The notes under the pieces were generated by a model that was given only the letters and a program-made list of their open reading frames with translations, was not told the origin of the DNA and searched no databases. A program made the translations under genes and the position numbers. A stretch of DNA of 64,000 bases, taken from Candidatus Poribacteria bacterium (GTDB taxonomy: Bacteria; Poribacteria; WGA-4E; JAJDTR01). Below are positions 35,192 to 44,332 of the stretch, one piece after another. The DNA is taken from the NCBI GenBank assembly GCA_022827055.1, contig JAJDTR010000127.1, positions 30,287 to 94,286 on the forward strand. The letters are read 5' to 3'. Within the stretch, counting starts at the first letter, position 1. The number at the start of each line of letters is the position of its first letter.

Positions 35192-36193
35192 TTAAGTTCG
35201 CGGATTTGGTAACGTCACTTTTCCATTCCCCTGCCGCTGCGACTCCAAAAATCCGATCATGATTTCGACGACGTTCAGCGCTGCTCTCGCGGGTGATTTT
35301 GGTTCGCCGCCCTCACTGATTAACTGTACGAGCTCCCGGACACCCGCGGGGATTCCCTCCACTTCCCATTTGGGCGCCTCAATCGTCTCCACGGTATCCT
35401 CTCTGTAGATCGTGGAGCCGTGATTTCCAATGAGGATGTATCCGGTGGTACCTACGATTTCAAGGCGAACGCCGCTCCAGATCGCCGTCTTTGGCCCCCC
35501 GGCGTAATACCCGCGGACACCGTTGGCGAAATGGATGTAACCGTGGGCGGAAGGCTCGGTTTTCGGATCGTGCCCGCCATCCCCGCGATACTCGGTATAG
35601 TCTTCGTACCCGTCTTCCAGTTCCGCGGACACCCATTCCGGATCGGAATCGGCAATGTAGTAGATTGCGTCAATCATGTGCGTCCCGTTACGGAATAGCA
35701 TCGCACGGGGGCCGTTAAGTGTGCCAATGATATTGTGCACGGTGCCTATCTCACCGGCGTCGATTACCTCCTCTTTCGTGTGACGCCATATAGGGGTAAA
35801 CCTGCGTGTGTGATCAATGGACAGGATTGTCCCGTTACGTTCGGCGGTCTCGACCATGCGGTCGGCATCAGCCAGATTGGTCGCCATCGGTTTTTCACAA
35901 AAGATACCTTTTGCCCCTGCGTTTGAGGCATCGACGACGAGGTCGGCGTGCCGGTGATCCGAGGTGGCTACGGTGACGATGTCAAGGTTTTCTTTCTCCA
36001 ACATCTCACGATGGTTTGTGTATAGTCCAAGATTGGGCCACGTGTCCTTCCAATCCTCTTGAAATCCGTCCAATGCCGGTTGCAATAAGTCACATGCGGC
36101 AACCAATTCGGCGTTCGGCAAATCTACCAATCCGGACGCGTGTGCTCTCCCGACTCCTCTACATCCGATAACTGCGGCGCGAAGTGTTTCCAT
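35192..36193 (-). CDS. Gfo/Idh/MocA-family oxidoreductase
   Basis: 333 residues from ATG at 36193 (GGAGGAGATTG upstream; a TTG just before it is also open). N-terminal Rossmann domain with AAVIGCRGVGRAHA, the conserved CEKPMATN (about 97-104) and a C-terminal alpha/beta substrate domain. Family members oxidise or reduce sugars, inositols and glycosides with NAD(P). The usual active-site lysine in EKP is present. It lies 173 bases downstream of the ThuA-like gene, with a P1 palindrome between them. The pairing of these two families is common and suggests sugar degradation. Confidence 0.92.
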   Translation of the reverse strand: METLRAAVIGCRGVGRAHASGLVDLPNAELVAACDLLQPALDGFQEDWKDTWPNLGLYTNHREMLEKENLDIVTVATSDHRHADLVVDASNAGAKGIFCEKPMATNLADADRMVETAERNGTILSIDHTRRFTPIWRHTKEEVIDAGEIGTVHNIIGTLNGPRAMLFRNGTHMIDAIYYIADSDPEWVSAELEDGYEDYTEYRGDGGHDPKTEPSAHGYIHFANGVRGYYAGGPKTAIWSGVRLEIVGTTGYILIGNHGSTIYREDTVETIEAPKWEVEGIPAGVRELVQLISEGGEPKSPARAALNVVEIMIGFLESQRQGNGKVTLPNPRT

Positions 36194-36339
36194 CAATCTC
36201 CTCCAAATAGTTGTCTGTGCTAGTTAAATGCTCGATAACCGGTATAACAATGATGGTATATTATCTGCGAGTGCCAAAAGGAAAATAGTCGTAATCCAAA
36301 TCGTTCCCTATCTTGTCTGTAACCTTACTTATGTGCAGA

Positions 36340-36363
36340 ATGGTGGGCAGTGCCCACCCTACA
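36340..36363. repeat. Palindromic repeat P1 (copy b)
   Basis: ATGGTGGGCAGTGCCCACCC and the following TACA, inverted relative to copy a, located only three bases beyond the stop codon of the minus-strand ThuA-like gene (stop at 36367-36369). It could form a hairpin at the 3-prime end of that transcript. Confidence 0.8.
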
Positions 36364-36366
36364 AAT

Positions 36367-37005
36367 TTACTGCAATCGTCTACCCACCCATAAGACGCCG
36401 CGTCGAATTGTCTCCTGAAAGTTTGGATTTTCGAGCGCAGCCATATCGTGTCCGAGGGCAAAGTAGAAAACACGTCCATCGCCGTAGGTGTGGTGGAATG
36501 CCATGACGTGCGTTTCGTCGCAGGTGGGATCGTACGCTTGCATCAAATGGTGCGACTTTGACGGGTCGTGTTTCACATAATACAGTTCGTCCGTAACCAC
36601 AAAATCGGAAAGACCGCGTGTGATTTCATGGTCAACATCGATGATATTGACGGTAAAATCCATGTACTTGCTGTGGCCGAGGAGGAAAGAGTTCAACATT
36701 TCGTGGTAGCCCTTGGCTTCGTGGAAGGACGCCGCAGCCGTGTGAAGTCCGAAAAAACCGCCTCCCTGCTTCACATAGGTTAGCAAACCGTTTTCTTGTG
36801 CATCGGTAAGTTCACCAACGTCAGTATAAAAGAGGACCGAATCGTAGGCGTCAAGTCCGTCCGCCAAGATTTCATAGTCCCGAGAAAAGTCGGCTTCGAT
36901 ATCGCCGGCTTTCGACACTGCATCGGCGATGAAACGCCCCTGCCCGGCATGGTCGTGATAGATACCCTCGGTGCCGACAAACACCAAGAGTTTAAGAGGT
37001 TGCAT
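36367..37005 (-). CDS. ThuA-like domain protein (trehalose-utilisation family)
   Basis: 212 residues of the ThuA / type-1 glutamine-amidotransferase-like fold. Visible: LVFVGTEGIYHDH near the start, a GGGFFGLHTAAASF block (about 86-99), and HTYGDGRVFYFALGHD (about 171-186), characteristic of ThuA. The family is linked to breakdown or modification of disaccharides such as trehalose, but its chemistry is unclear. AGAAGG precedes the ATG at 37005. It is upstream of, and probably cotranscribed with, the Gfo/Idh/MocA gene. Confidence 0.9.
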   Translation of the reverse strand: MQPLKLLVFVGTEGIYHDHAGQGRFIADAVSKAGDIEADFSRDYEILADGLDAYDSVLFYTDVGELTDAQENGLLTYVKQGGGFFGLHTAAASFHEAKGYHEMLNSFLLGHSKYMDFTVNIIDVDHEITRGLSDFVVTDELYYVKHDPSKSHHLMQAYDPTCDETHVMAFHHTYGDGRVFYFALGHDMAALENPNFQETIRRGVLWVGRRLQ

Positions 37006-37950
37006 GTGTCGCCTTCTCCGATATAATCTTCAAATCCCCAAACCGACAACATAACACAGCGTGGGTATAGTGTAACGTCCTAATTCGAAACCTTAGTCAA
37101 GGTATCACGAAATCCTGAATGAGTCAAGCGCCATAAATCAGGGGAAACGCCTCTAGCCTCTAATTATAGAGGACGTCTCATGGCGGTAGAATGTACGATT
37201 AATGTCAGGTTTTACTCAAATCTTGGAAAATTCAGGCAAAATGGGCACTCAAAACCCTTCTATACTACACACCGCTGAAAATTGCGTATTTTCAAGCGTC
37301 TGGCGGTAGTTGTAGGGTGGGCACTGCCCACCATCAACGCGGCCACGTTGCGCGTCAGGGGAGCCAATCATTTATCCCAAACTGATCGGAATGGTGGGCA
37401 GTGCCCACCCTACAGTCACTATTACAAACAGTAATTACCGGGAAAGAAAGCGCAATAATACCCAACGCAAAGTATAAGATTAGCGATCGTTAACGAATTC
37501 CGTTCAACCCAACCTACGACCTACTTGATTCCAGCTTCAGTAGGTTTATTTCGGAAATTTTGCCACGATTGCTCTGTAAACCATAGGGTTATAAACTTGA
37601 CACACTATCGAAGTTCGTTTATGATGATTGAATGCGATGAGCTATGCGCTTGATTACTATAGGGAGTTTTTGTTCCGGCGGAAATAGATGTATAGTCGCG
37701 CGAATTCACTGATAGCGGTTCAGCCTGCCGGGCTTAGATTTCCGGGCATATCACTGTCGGTAAGTTTCATGTACATTCCACTAACTGTTGGTGTTCGTTC
37801 AAGCAAGATTCAATACGAAATATATGCACGTTTAACAAATTTAGACCTACTGGATTTGTCAATCCAGCGGGAGCGGCAGGGAACCGGTGTGCTGTGGTCT
37901 TCGTCACAATGTAAAATGTATCGTTGAAAACCGCATAGGATGGTTGAACC
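37006..37950. repeat. 945-base repeat-rich intergenic region
   Basis: No gene is supported. Contents: a GGTAGAATGTACGATTAATG segment at about 37183-37203 similar to 40421-40438; two P1 palindromes in perfect inverted orientation, 37311-37334 and 37391-37414; an R1 fragment at 37441-37517 (GCGCAATAATACCCAACGC, then CGTTCAACCCAACCTACG); a strong promoter at 37597-37625; and a P4 palindrome at 37850-37868. The genes on either side diverge. Confidence 0.65.
37597..37625 (+). promoter_or_regulatory. Strong sigma-70-like promoter
   Basis: A perfect TTGACA box, a 17-base spacer and TATGAT (one mismatch). It points towards the LamG gene at 37951 but is about 325 bases from its ATG, so the transcript would have a long leader that includes the P4 hairpin at 37850-37868; it could instead drive a small RNA. 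Confidence 0.6.
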
Positions 37951-38745
37951 ATGAACAAATCTCTCATTACCAAGTTGAAGCTATTCTTTGTACTCCTATC
38001 CTTTCTCGTTTCGACATTTTCCGGCCTTTGTGACGCAAAATTGGACATGGAGGGCGTCGTCGCCATGTGGCTGCTTGACGAAGGAGGAGGGAATCAGATT
38101 GCCGACACAACTGACAACGGACACGACGGAAGGTTTGTAGGAGGAAGAGTCAAATGGGCTGACGGAAAGTTCGGTAAAGGGCTTGAGTTCACCCAGGAAG
38201 GTTGGGCAGAAATGAATGCACCGGTCGTCGTGGACACAGTGGATTGGTCAATGGGTTGTTGGGTGAAACCCCGGGACAGCCAAAAACACTGGGCGAACAT
38301 CCTCTCTAGCCACAATGCTCTTCGCGGGATCTCCTTTGAGCAGTTTGACAACAACATCAATCGGATGGGAGTGGCTATGGGCGACGGCGAAACGTGGGGA
38401 GGTGCGGGTTTCGTGCAACTCAGAGCCAATCAGTGGAATCACATGGTGTTCACTCGAAAAAAGAAAACGGGAACATGGTATCTTAACGGTAGAATAGACA
38501 ATGCAAAGCAGATGGATTCGGACAAGCCGGTTGTTGCTTCTCCTTCACACTTTCGAATTGGAAATTGGGTGCTCGGTAGCCGCGGCTGGAACGGGATTGT
38601 CGATGAAGCCTTTATTTTCGAGAGGGCGCTTAGCCGAGATGAAATAACAACCATCATGAATCATGGGCTAGAGCGTGCACGAGTCGTAAATCCAAATGGC
38701 AAGATTGCCACGTCGTGGGGAAGAATAAAGACTTCGTATGAATAA
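37951..38745 (+). CDS. Secreted LamG domain protein
   Basis: 264 residues. Signal peptide (KSLITKLKLFFVLLSFLVST, cut near CDA), then MWLLDEGGGN, WSMGCWVKP, WNHMVFTRKK, WYLNGRIDN and FRIGNW, the strands of a LamG domain, and WNGIVDEAFIFERALSRDE. The tail is GKIATSWGRIKTSYE. Closest in the window to the 53334-54203 protein (both have DEAFIFERALS or DETFIFERALS). AGGATGGTTGAACC precedes the ATG. Role: probable surface or periplasmic carbohydrate or ligand binding. Confidence 0.9.
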   Translation: MNKSLITKLKLFFVLLSFLVSTFSGLCDAKLDMEGVVAMWLLDEGGGNQIADTTDNGHDGRFVGGRVKWADGKFGKGLEFTQEGWAEMNAPVVVDTVDWSMGCWVKPRDSQKHWANILSSHNALRGISFEQFDNNINRMGVAMGDGETWGGAGFVQLRANQWNHMVFTRKKKTGTWYLNGRIDNAKQMDSDKPVVASPSHFRIGNWVLGSRGWNGIVDEAFIFERALSRDEITTIMNHGLERARVVNPNGKIATSWGRIKTSYE

Positions 38746-39269
38746 TCTGTGGTGAGTCCGGCTGTCTCATGATTACAACCCACTGGTAATATGACTTCAT
38801 ATTGCTCGTGGACAGCATTAACCTCTCGGTCGGAGATCGGATGAAGTTGGGAAGATCTCGGAAAAAACCATTTGAATTCATACCACGTACACTCCACACC
38901 TTATAAGTGCTAATTTGGGAGTTTTTTGGTATCGTTCCAGCGACTAATAGTGATAGCATATACTGTATTCTAGTTAAATATAACGTACTATATATTGAAA
39001 TTACAATGCAAGACTGATATGTACATCACCCATCAAATAACACCCGTCAAAAGCTAGTTATAGGGCGAAAAACGAAGGTTTATTGGCAAAAGAATTCTAC
39101 TACCCAAGAATAATGGTGTAATACCCACATTGCGCTCCTCTGGAGCGAGTCACTTGCGGTAAAGAATTATTCCGCCAGGGATAATAGGGTGCTACCAATA
39201 AATTCTGTAAACCCAAAAAATAGGTGCGAAGAGTAGGATACCACCTTTATACGAAAGGAAATCCAAACT
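38746..39269. other. Intergenic region with 17-nt hairpins
   Basis: No gene is supported in these 524 bases. Near 39131-39147 lies GCGCTCCTCTGGAGCG, and at 39167-39184 TTATTCCGCCAGGGATAA, the same two hairpin types that form the array at 46443-46773. The rest is AT-rich with no structure I can name. Confidence 0.6.
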
Positions 39270-40316
39270 ATGGCGCAGGGCGCCGGTGGTCAGACATATC
39301 GTGTCGCCATCGTCGGGACGGGGAGCATCGCAACTCGGCACGGAAGAGCGTGCAACGAAGTTGATTCCACCGAGTTGTGGGTGATTTGCGACATATCGGA
39401 GGATTCACTGTCGTCATTCGGCGATGAGTTTGGTGTTGCGCGTCGATACACTAGCCTAAAGGAGATGCTAGAAGCCGAGCACATCGACATCGCCGTTGTT
39501 TCCACATGGGGACCTTCGCACGCCGAAACCACCACGCAACTTGCAGACTCGGGGAAAGTTAAGGCAATTCTTTGCGAAAAACCCTTTGCCCTCACAGCTA
39601 CCGAGGCTGAGGGGATGGCAACGGCAGCGCAGCGGAACGGTGTCTTGCTCGCCGAGGGGTTCAAATATCGTCATCATCCCATGCACCTTCGTGCGAAGGA
39701 GTTAGTCGATGGCGGTGCCATTGGCGATGTTCGATCTATCCGGAGTACACTCGTTACTCCTCCAAGGGTGCTTCGACTGAAGAATAAGGATGGCAAGCTT
39801 CTTCCCGACAGAAACTGGCGATGGAACAGACAAAAGGGCGGGGGAAGCATCTACGATGTCGGGTGTTACTGCATTCATCACGCACGATTTATCTTGGATG
39901 CGGAACCGGTTCGGGTCTTCGCTGTCCCGGAACGCGGAGTGGAAGTCGATGACGCAACCTATATTGTTCTCGACTTCGCGGACGACCACGCTGCTCAAAT
40001 CTCGGTCGGCTACACCTCATGGGACTCCCAATACACCGAGATTAGCGGGACAGGTGGGATGATTCGTATGGATCGCGCGTGGAGCAACGAAGACAAACCC
40101 GTTACGCTCCAACTACGAGCAAGCGAGGGAACCGAGAACATCGACTTCGAGCCGAGGTTTCAGTTCAGCGATCAGCTCCAACACCTCTGCGATTGTCTAA
40201 GTCTAGGCATTCCCCACCGTATTTCGCTGGACAACAGCATTCGTCAGGCGAGGGTGATTGATGCTGTCTTCGAGTCGCTTGAAACAGGCAGAGCTATTGA
40301 GATGCAAACCGCATGA
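39270..40316 (+). CDS. Gfo/Idh/MocA-family oxidoreductase
   Basis: 348 residues. VAIVGTGSIATRHG (Rossmann glycine motif), CEKPFALT (about 107-114), then GGSIYDVGCYCIHHARFI, which holds the Gly-Asp-Cys-His type active-site block of the family. Cofactor NAD(P); substrate probably a sugar or cyclitol. AAAGGAAA precedes the start. Its sequence differs clearly from the 35192-36193 member, so they are not recent duplicates. Neighbours on the same strand are a LamG protein upstream and a small nuclease-like protein downstream. Confidence 0.92.
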   Translation: MAQGAGGQTYRVAIVGTGSIATRHGRACNEVDSTELWVICDISEDSLSSFGDEFGVARRYTSLKEMLEAEHIDIAVVSTWGPSHAETTTQLADSGKVKAILCEKPFALTATEAEGMATAAQRNGVLLAEGFKYRHHPMHLRAKELVDGGAIGDVRSIRSTLVTPPRVLRLKNKDGKLLPDRNWRWNRQKGGGSIYDVGCYCIHHARFILDAEPVRVFAVPERGVEVDDATYIVLDFADDHAAQISVGYTSWDSQYTEISGTGGMIRMDRAWSNEDKPVTLQLRASEGTENIDFEPRFQFSDQLQHLCDCLSLGIPHRISLDNSIRQARVIDAVFESLETGRAIEMQTA

Positions 40317-40593
40317 GTTGTCCTCGTGTCCGCTTTGCTTGCTCATAGCCGTGGTTCGGTTGTGCGCCTTGCTCGCGGAACAGGGGACACGCTTCCAATT
40401 ATTGGAGATGTCAAATGGTGGTAGAATTCAGGATTAATGTTGGGTTTCACTCATATTTTCGGCATGTCCATCCAAAGTGGGGACTCGGAAACGCCTCTAA
40501 GATTAGCGATCATTTACGAACTACGTTCAACCCAACCTACGATCTTGCGTGCATAAAGCACAGTTTCTTTCGATTGTCAGCACTTGATTTAGA

Positions 40594-40965
40594 ATGGAAG
40601 GTCCATTTCAACTTGCCGAGAGCGTAATAGATGCGGTCGCCACCGAGACGGCGCCCGCCGTTTACCTGATTCGCCGCATTGAAGAGACCGATACCTACGC
40701 CCACTACAAGGCGCGAATTGGGCGCGCCAACGGCAGCGCTCTCAAGGATGAACTCAAGAAATGGATTGGTAGCGACTACCGCGTTTTTTGTTTCGAATAT
40801 GTAGAGGATAACCTTACGGCATTCTATCGGCAATGTATTTTGTGGCATGATATGGGTGGTGCCACGAATAAGCTTGATAACGAACAACATCCAGAGCTAC
40901 ACGACAAATCAAAAATCCTGTGTCCTATCTGCTCAAACGCGCTGGACAACTCCGCCTCAACTTAG
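40594..40965 (+). CDS. Small GIY-YIG-like protein with C-terminal Cys pair
   Basis: 123 residues. APAVYLIRRIEE, then ARIGRANGSALKDELKKW and a FCFEYVEDNLTAFYRQC helix recall the compact GIY-YIG-like proteins seen as orphans in many genomes; YLI would stand for the GIY segment and RIGR for the YIG/Arg segment. The HDMGGATNKLDNEQHP block and a final CPICSN (possible zinc ligands) are conserved in my memory of that group. Nuclease activity is not established, as the motif is weak. Confidence 0.55.
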   Translation: MEGPFQLAESVIDAVATETAPAVYLIRRIEETDTYAHYKARIGRANGSALKDELKKWIGSDYRVFCFEYVEDNLTAFYRQCILWHDMGGATNKLDNEQHPELHDKSKILCPICSNALDNSAST

Positions 40966-41084
40966 CCTGTGTACAGTTTATGGATTCTGAATCGCTTGCG
41001 TCCATTAACCCAAGCTGAGGAGCTTGGTCTTCTAAAGGGCATGTTATGTCTGCCTCAGGGTAGATTTCCAAGGAGATATCCTAA

Positions 41085-41921
41085 ATGAAACTGTCTCAAG
41101 AGCAACAGAACTTCTTCGACACTTTCGGGTACCTGCTGATTCGGGAGCTGTTTGACCCGGAAGAAACGGAGAGGATTATCGAAAACTTTGAATGGTCAAT
41201 CCAAAATTGCGGTGGCGGAAAAGATCATGATGGCTCCGGACGTACTATGTTTGGGGGTCCGATTGAACACCATGTCGAGATGTGCGCGCTACTCGATCAC
41301 CCCTCAATACTCGGTCTCCTCGGCGGCGTAATGGGTGACGATTTTTATTACTGCGGCGGTGATGGCAACTACTACAGTGGGAACACAGGCTGGCACCCTG
41401 ACGGTAGTTGGGGAAGGCTCATCGCGACGAAAACCGCCTTCTATCTAGATCATCTCACTCGTGACACCGGAGCAGTTCGTCTCATACCTGGAAGTCATCA
41501 TCCCGACCATTTCGTTCGCAAAGAGGGAATAGATGTCAATAACTCTCTCGAACTTTTTGGCGTCCCGCCCTCGGAGTTTCCCGGAAGCATAGCCGTTGAA
41601 ACGGATCCCGGTGACATCGTTATCTTTAATCACGATGTCTACCATGCCTCATTTGGCGGTGGCACGAGGAGACGTATGTTCACGATGAACTGCACAATTT
41701 GTCCGAAGACGCCAGACCAGGAGGAGGGGGTCCGCCAATATTTGCAGATTCATTCCCCCGGCACTGGAAATTTTGTTACGGGAGCGGGGATGTATTTTCC
41801 ACCAATGGTAGACACTGCCAGCGAGAGTCGGATGGCTCACCTTACTGGACCGATAACCATCCATGACCAGCTTTTTCCGCATTTGGCGAGAGATGTCGTG
41901 AACAAGGAAGCCAACGTTTAG
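41085..41921 (+). CDS. Phytanoyl-CoA dioxygenase (PhyH) family protein
   Basis: 278 residues. Iron triad H104 and D106 (WHPDGS), H187 (YHASFGGGTRRR), 2OG-binding R195-R197. AAGGAGATATCCTAA immediately precedes the ATG, an excellent ribosome site. The amidohydrolase gene follows after 134 bases, so the oxygenase product may be a substrate for hydrolysis (inference). The C-terminal part differs from the 7188/13427/16379 group. Confidence 0.92.
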   Translation: MKLSQEQQNFFDTFGYLLIRELFDPEETERIIENFEWSIQNCGGGKDHDGSGRTMFGGPIEHHVEMCALLDHPSILGLLGGVMGDDFYYCGGDGNYYSGNTGWHPDGSWGRLIATKTAFYLDHLTRDTGAVRLIPGSHHPDHFVRKEGIDVNNSLELFGVPPSEFPGSIAVETDPGDIVIFNHDVYHASFGGGTRRRMFTMNCTICPKTPDQEEGVRQYLQIHSPGTGNFVTGAGMYFPPMVDTASESRMAHLTGPITIHDQLFPHLARDVVNKEANV

Positions 41922-42055
41922 GTTACGGTGTCTGATTAAACATTGAGAAGCCTTGTTACAACGAAATGATTATTCGGATAACCGGTCTCGTACGGTATTC
42001 AACCGCCATCCACAACGTTGCCCAGAGGGTTTAATCTGACTATTGGAGATACAGG

Positions 42056-43585
42056 ATGTCATCGTGGCTCACAAATCAGCAACTTCAGCATTTGCGGCGC
42101 GGCTATCAAAAGCAAGTCGAATGCCCCGTGCCAACCCAAGTCATCTCCAGTGGAGAGTGCTTTCCACCACCACAAACCCGTCAGCAGCTTCAGGTTGAAT
42201 CGCTGATTCAGGAAAATGCACACCTATATGCTCGACATCAGGGCTTGGAGCGCCAGTCCTACCTGCGTTCTCGCAGCGGCATGGCTAGCGCATTTCTCGC
42301 CATGAATCAGGTCTTCGGAGAAGTGTACGACATAGACTCCGACGAAGCCGAAGATCAGACTGCCGCATGTGAGCGGCATGACAAAACCACGAATCAGTTT
42401 ATCTTCGATGTCCATACCCACCATGTACACGACGATTACAGTTGGGACGGCATCCTCTGGTTACGTGACACCGCCCGCGGAAACAACCAAGCAAAGAAAG
42501 CGTGGAACCCGGATCTTGCCGATCTGGATCTCGATCTCAAATATTACAAGTTCGACTACTATCTCAAGGATATGTTTTTCGATAGCGACACCACGGTTGC
42601 GCTGCTCAGCACGTCGCCGGCAGTCGATCCGCACAAGCGGCTGCTGTCCGACGATCAGATGGTCGCCACGCGAAACCTCGTCAATCGGCTGTCCGGCACG
42701 CGGCGAATGTTTGCCCACGGAGTTATCTGGCCAACTGTTCCCGAATATCTGGAGGCGATGGACCGGGCTGCCATCGAACTCAAAGTGGATTCATGGAAGG
42801 GTTACACAGTCGGAGATATTCTCGGCGAAATACCAAGTTTTGAAAAGCCGTGGCGCATGGACGACGAAGAGCTAACCTACCCAACTTACGAGAAAGCGCG
42901 TAGGTTGGGTGTCCCAATCATATGCATTCACAAAGGAGTCCTTCCGATTGAGTACGAGACAATTCCAAACTGGCATTACGCGGCGGTGGATGATGTTGGA
43001 AAGGCGGCTCAGGATTGGCCCGAATTGAATTTTCACATCTATCACGCCGGCTTGAAAATGTGGCGTGACGCCCGCAGTGTTAGTGAAGAGTTTGAAAGGA
43101 GCGGTCGACTGGAATGGATTGACGAGATGGCTGAGATTCCTGAAAAATACGGCGTCTCGAACGTGTATGCCGACATCGGGCTTTCGTTCGGCGCTTTGGC
43201 TATTACACAGCCGAGGGTTGCAGCCGTTATGTTGGCGAAACTGATTAAAGGACTCGGAGCGGATCACGTCCTTTGGGGCACGGATTCAATCTGGGCGGGG
43301 TCGCCGCAATGGCAAATCGAAGCGTTTCGACGTATAGAAGTTCCACCGGAGCTACAGGAGAAATACGACTTTGAACCGCTAGGTCCGTCGGATGGACCAG
43401 TAAAAACCGCTATCTTGGGGGGCAACGCCGCTCGGCAGTACGGTATCGAGCTAGACGCGAACGGCTGCCCGATTGCAGATTACCGGAATGACGAGTTGTC
43501 GCGACTGAAAGCCGAATATTTGGACGCCGGCAATCAGCGCGACAATCTGTATTGGGGCTGGATACGGGAACAGAAAGCCAATTAA
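42056..43585 (+). CDS. Amidohydrolase family protein (COG2159-like TIM barrel)
   Basis: 509 residues. After an uncharacterised region of about 115 residues, IFDVHTHH gives the first metal-binding pair (H120, H122). IICIHKGV, FHIYHAG and LWGTDSIW supply the later His and Asp ligands expected of the amidohydrolase_2 type of decarboxylases and hydrolases. The PQWQIEAF block and a terminal ILGGNAARQYGI are typical of the family C-terminus. GGAG at 42045-42048 supports the start. The long N-terminal extension is unusual. Confidence 0.87.
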   Translation: MSSWLTNQQLQHLRRGYQKQVECPVPTQVISSGECFPPPQTRQQLQVESLIQENAHLYARHQGLERQSYLRSRSGMASAFLAMNQVFGEVYDIDSDEAEDQTAACERHDKTTNQFIFDVHTHHVHDDYSWDGILWLRDTARGNNQAKKAWNPDLADLDLDLKYYKFDYYLKDMFFDSDTTVALLSTSPAVDPHKRLLSDDQMVATRNLVNRLSGTRRMFAHGVIWPTVPEYLEAMDRAAIELKVDSWKGYTVGDILGEIPSFEKPWRMDDEELTYPTYEKARRLGVPIICIHKGVLPIEYETIPNWHYAAVDDVGKAAQDWPELNFHIYHAGLKMWRDARSVSEEFERSGRLEWIDEMAEIPEKYGVSNVYADIGLSFGALAITQPRVAAVMLAKLIKGLGADHVLWGTDSIWAGSPQWQIEAFRRIEVPPELQEKYDFEPLGPSDGPVKTAILGGNAARQYGIELDANGCPIADYRNDELSRLKAEYLDAGNQRDNLYWGWIREQKAN

Positions 43586-44332
43586 CCTGCTTGCCCTCCA
43601 AAGAAGTGCTAATGCCGGTTATCAATTGAGGTATCCATATCGTGTGTCTTCTTCACGAGCAAGCGCGATAGTATGTATCGGGGATTCCCAAGACACTCGT
43701 CACCTCAGAACACAGCCCAATAGTGACTAGGAGTTGTTGATATTCATCGCATTCAGATAGTCGAAGCGTGTGTACCACACATGGTCCTCCGTAGGGGTTG
43801 GGTTCCCCAACCCTTTGGCAACACATTAGAGACCATGGCGGGGTTCTTTCGGTCGATTTTCATGAAGTTTTGACATTATTTCGGTAGTATCCTAACGATG
43901 CTCGGTGCGGTTAGGAAACCGCACCTACCGAGTTTAGGAAAAACTAGAATTACGATTTAAATACTTAATCTTCATCCAAATCGACATTAGTGTGTCAAAT
44001 TCTGAATCTCGACTTACAATCTGGCGAGACTCACATGGTTTCGTTCTTCACGTTTGGCGACGGGCGAGGGAACCTCGCCCCTACGATTAGGCACACTTCA
44101 CATATACTCCGCACTGTCAAAAATTGCGTCTACTGTAGGATCAAACGAGCGGATAGCGATTGCGATAGAGATCCCGCGATCTCCAGGTCGCGACTCTGGT
44201 ACGAGGGAACTCCGATTCCCGACCGGCTGGTGCTACGTAAGTCCTATTAGTAACAATTTTCACTGGAAAAAAGCGCAATAATACCCAATCCAAAGTATAA
44301 ATGTCAACAGAACCTAGCAAAGGCAATCCCCG
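43586..44332. repeat. 747-base repeat-rich intergenic region with R1 (copy b)
   Basis: No gene is supported. In order: P3 palindrome GTAGGGGTTGGGTTCCCCAA at 43791 (another at 23409); uninterrupted P2 palindrome 43904-43930; GGGCGAGG...CCTCGCCC hairpin near 44066-44085; then the R1 composite repeat, 44177-44300, inverted to 29793-29920, interrupted before 44177 by a 35-base short element (TCAAACGAGCGGATAGCGAT at 44141 to ATCCC at 44175); and ATGTCAACAGAACCTA at 44300, as at 23565. Confidence 0.7.

Noticed and set aside
37688..37927. Possible 79-residue gene upstream of the LamG gene
   Set aside because: The frame runs through the P4 palindrome, has no ribosome site and no protein-like composition. 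The region looks like a leader or intergenic DNA.
44054..44281. Small open frames in the R1 repeat
   Set aside because: The related R1 copy at 29793-29920 does not keep the frame, because the short insert shifts it; the DNA is a repeat rather than a gene.
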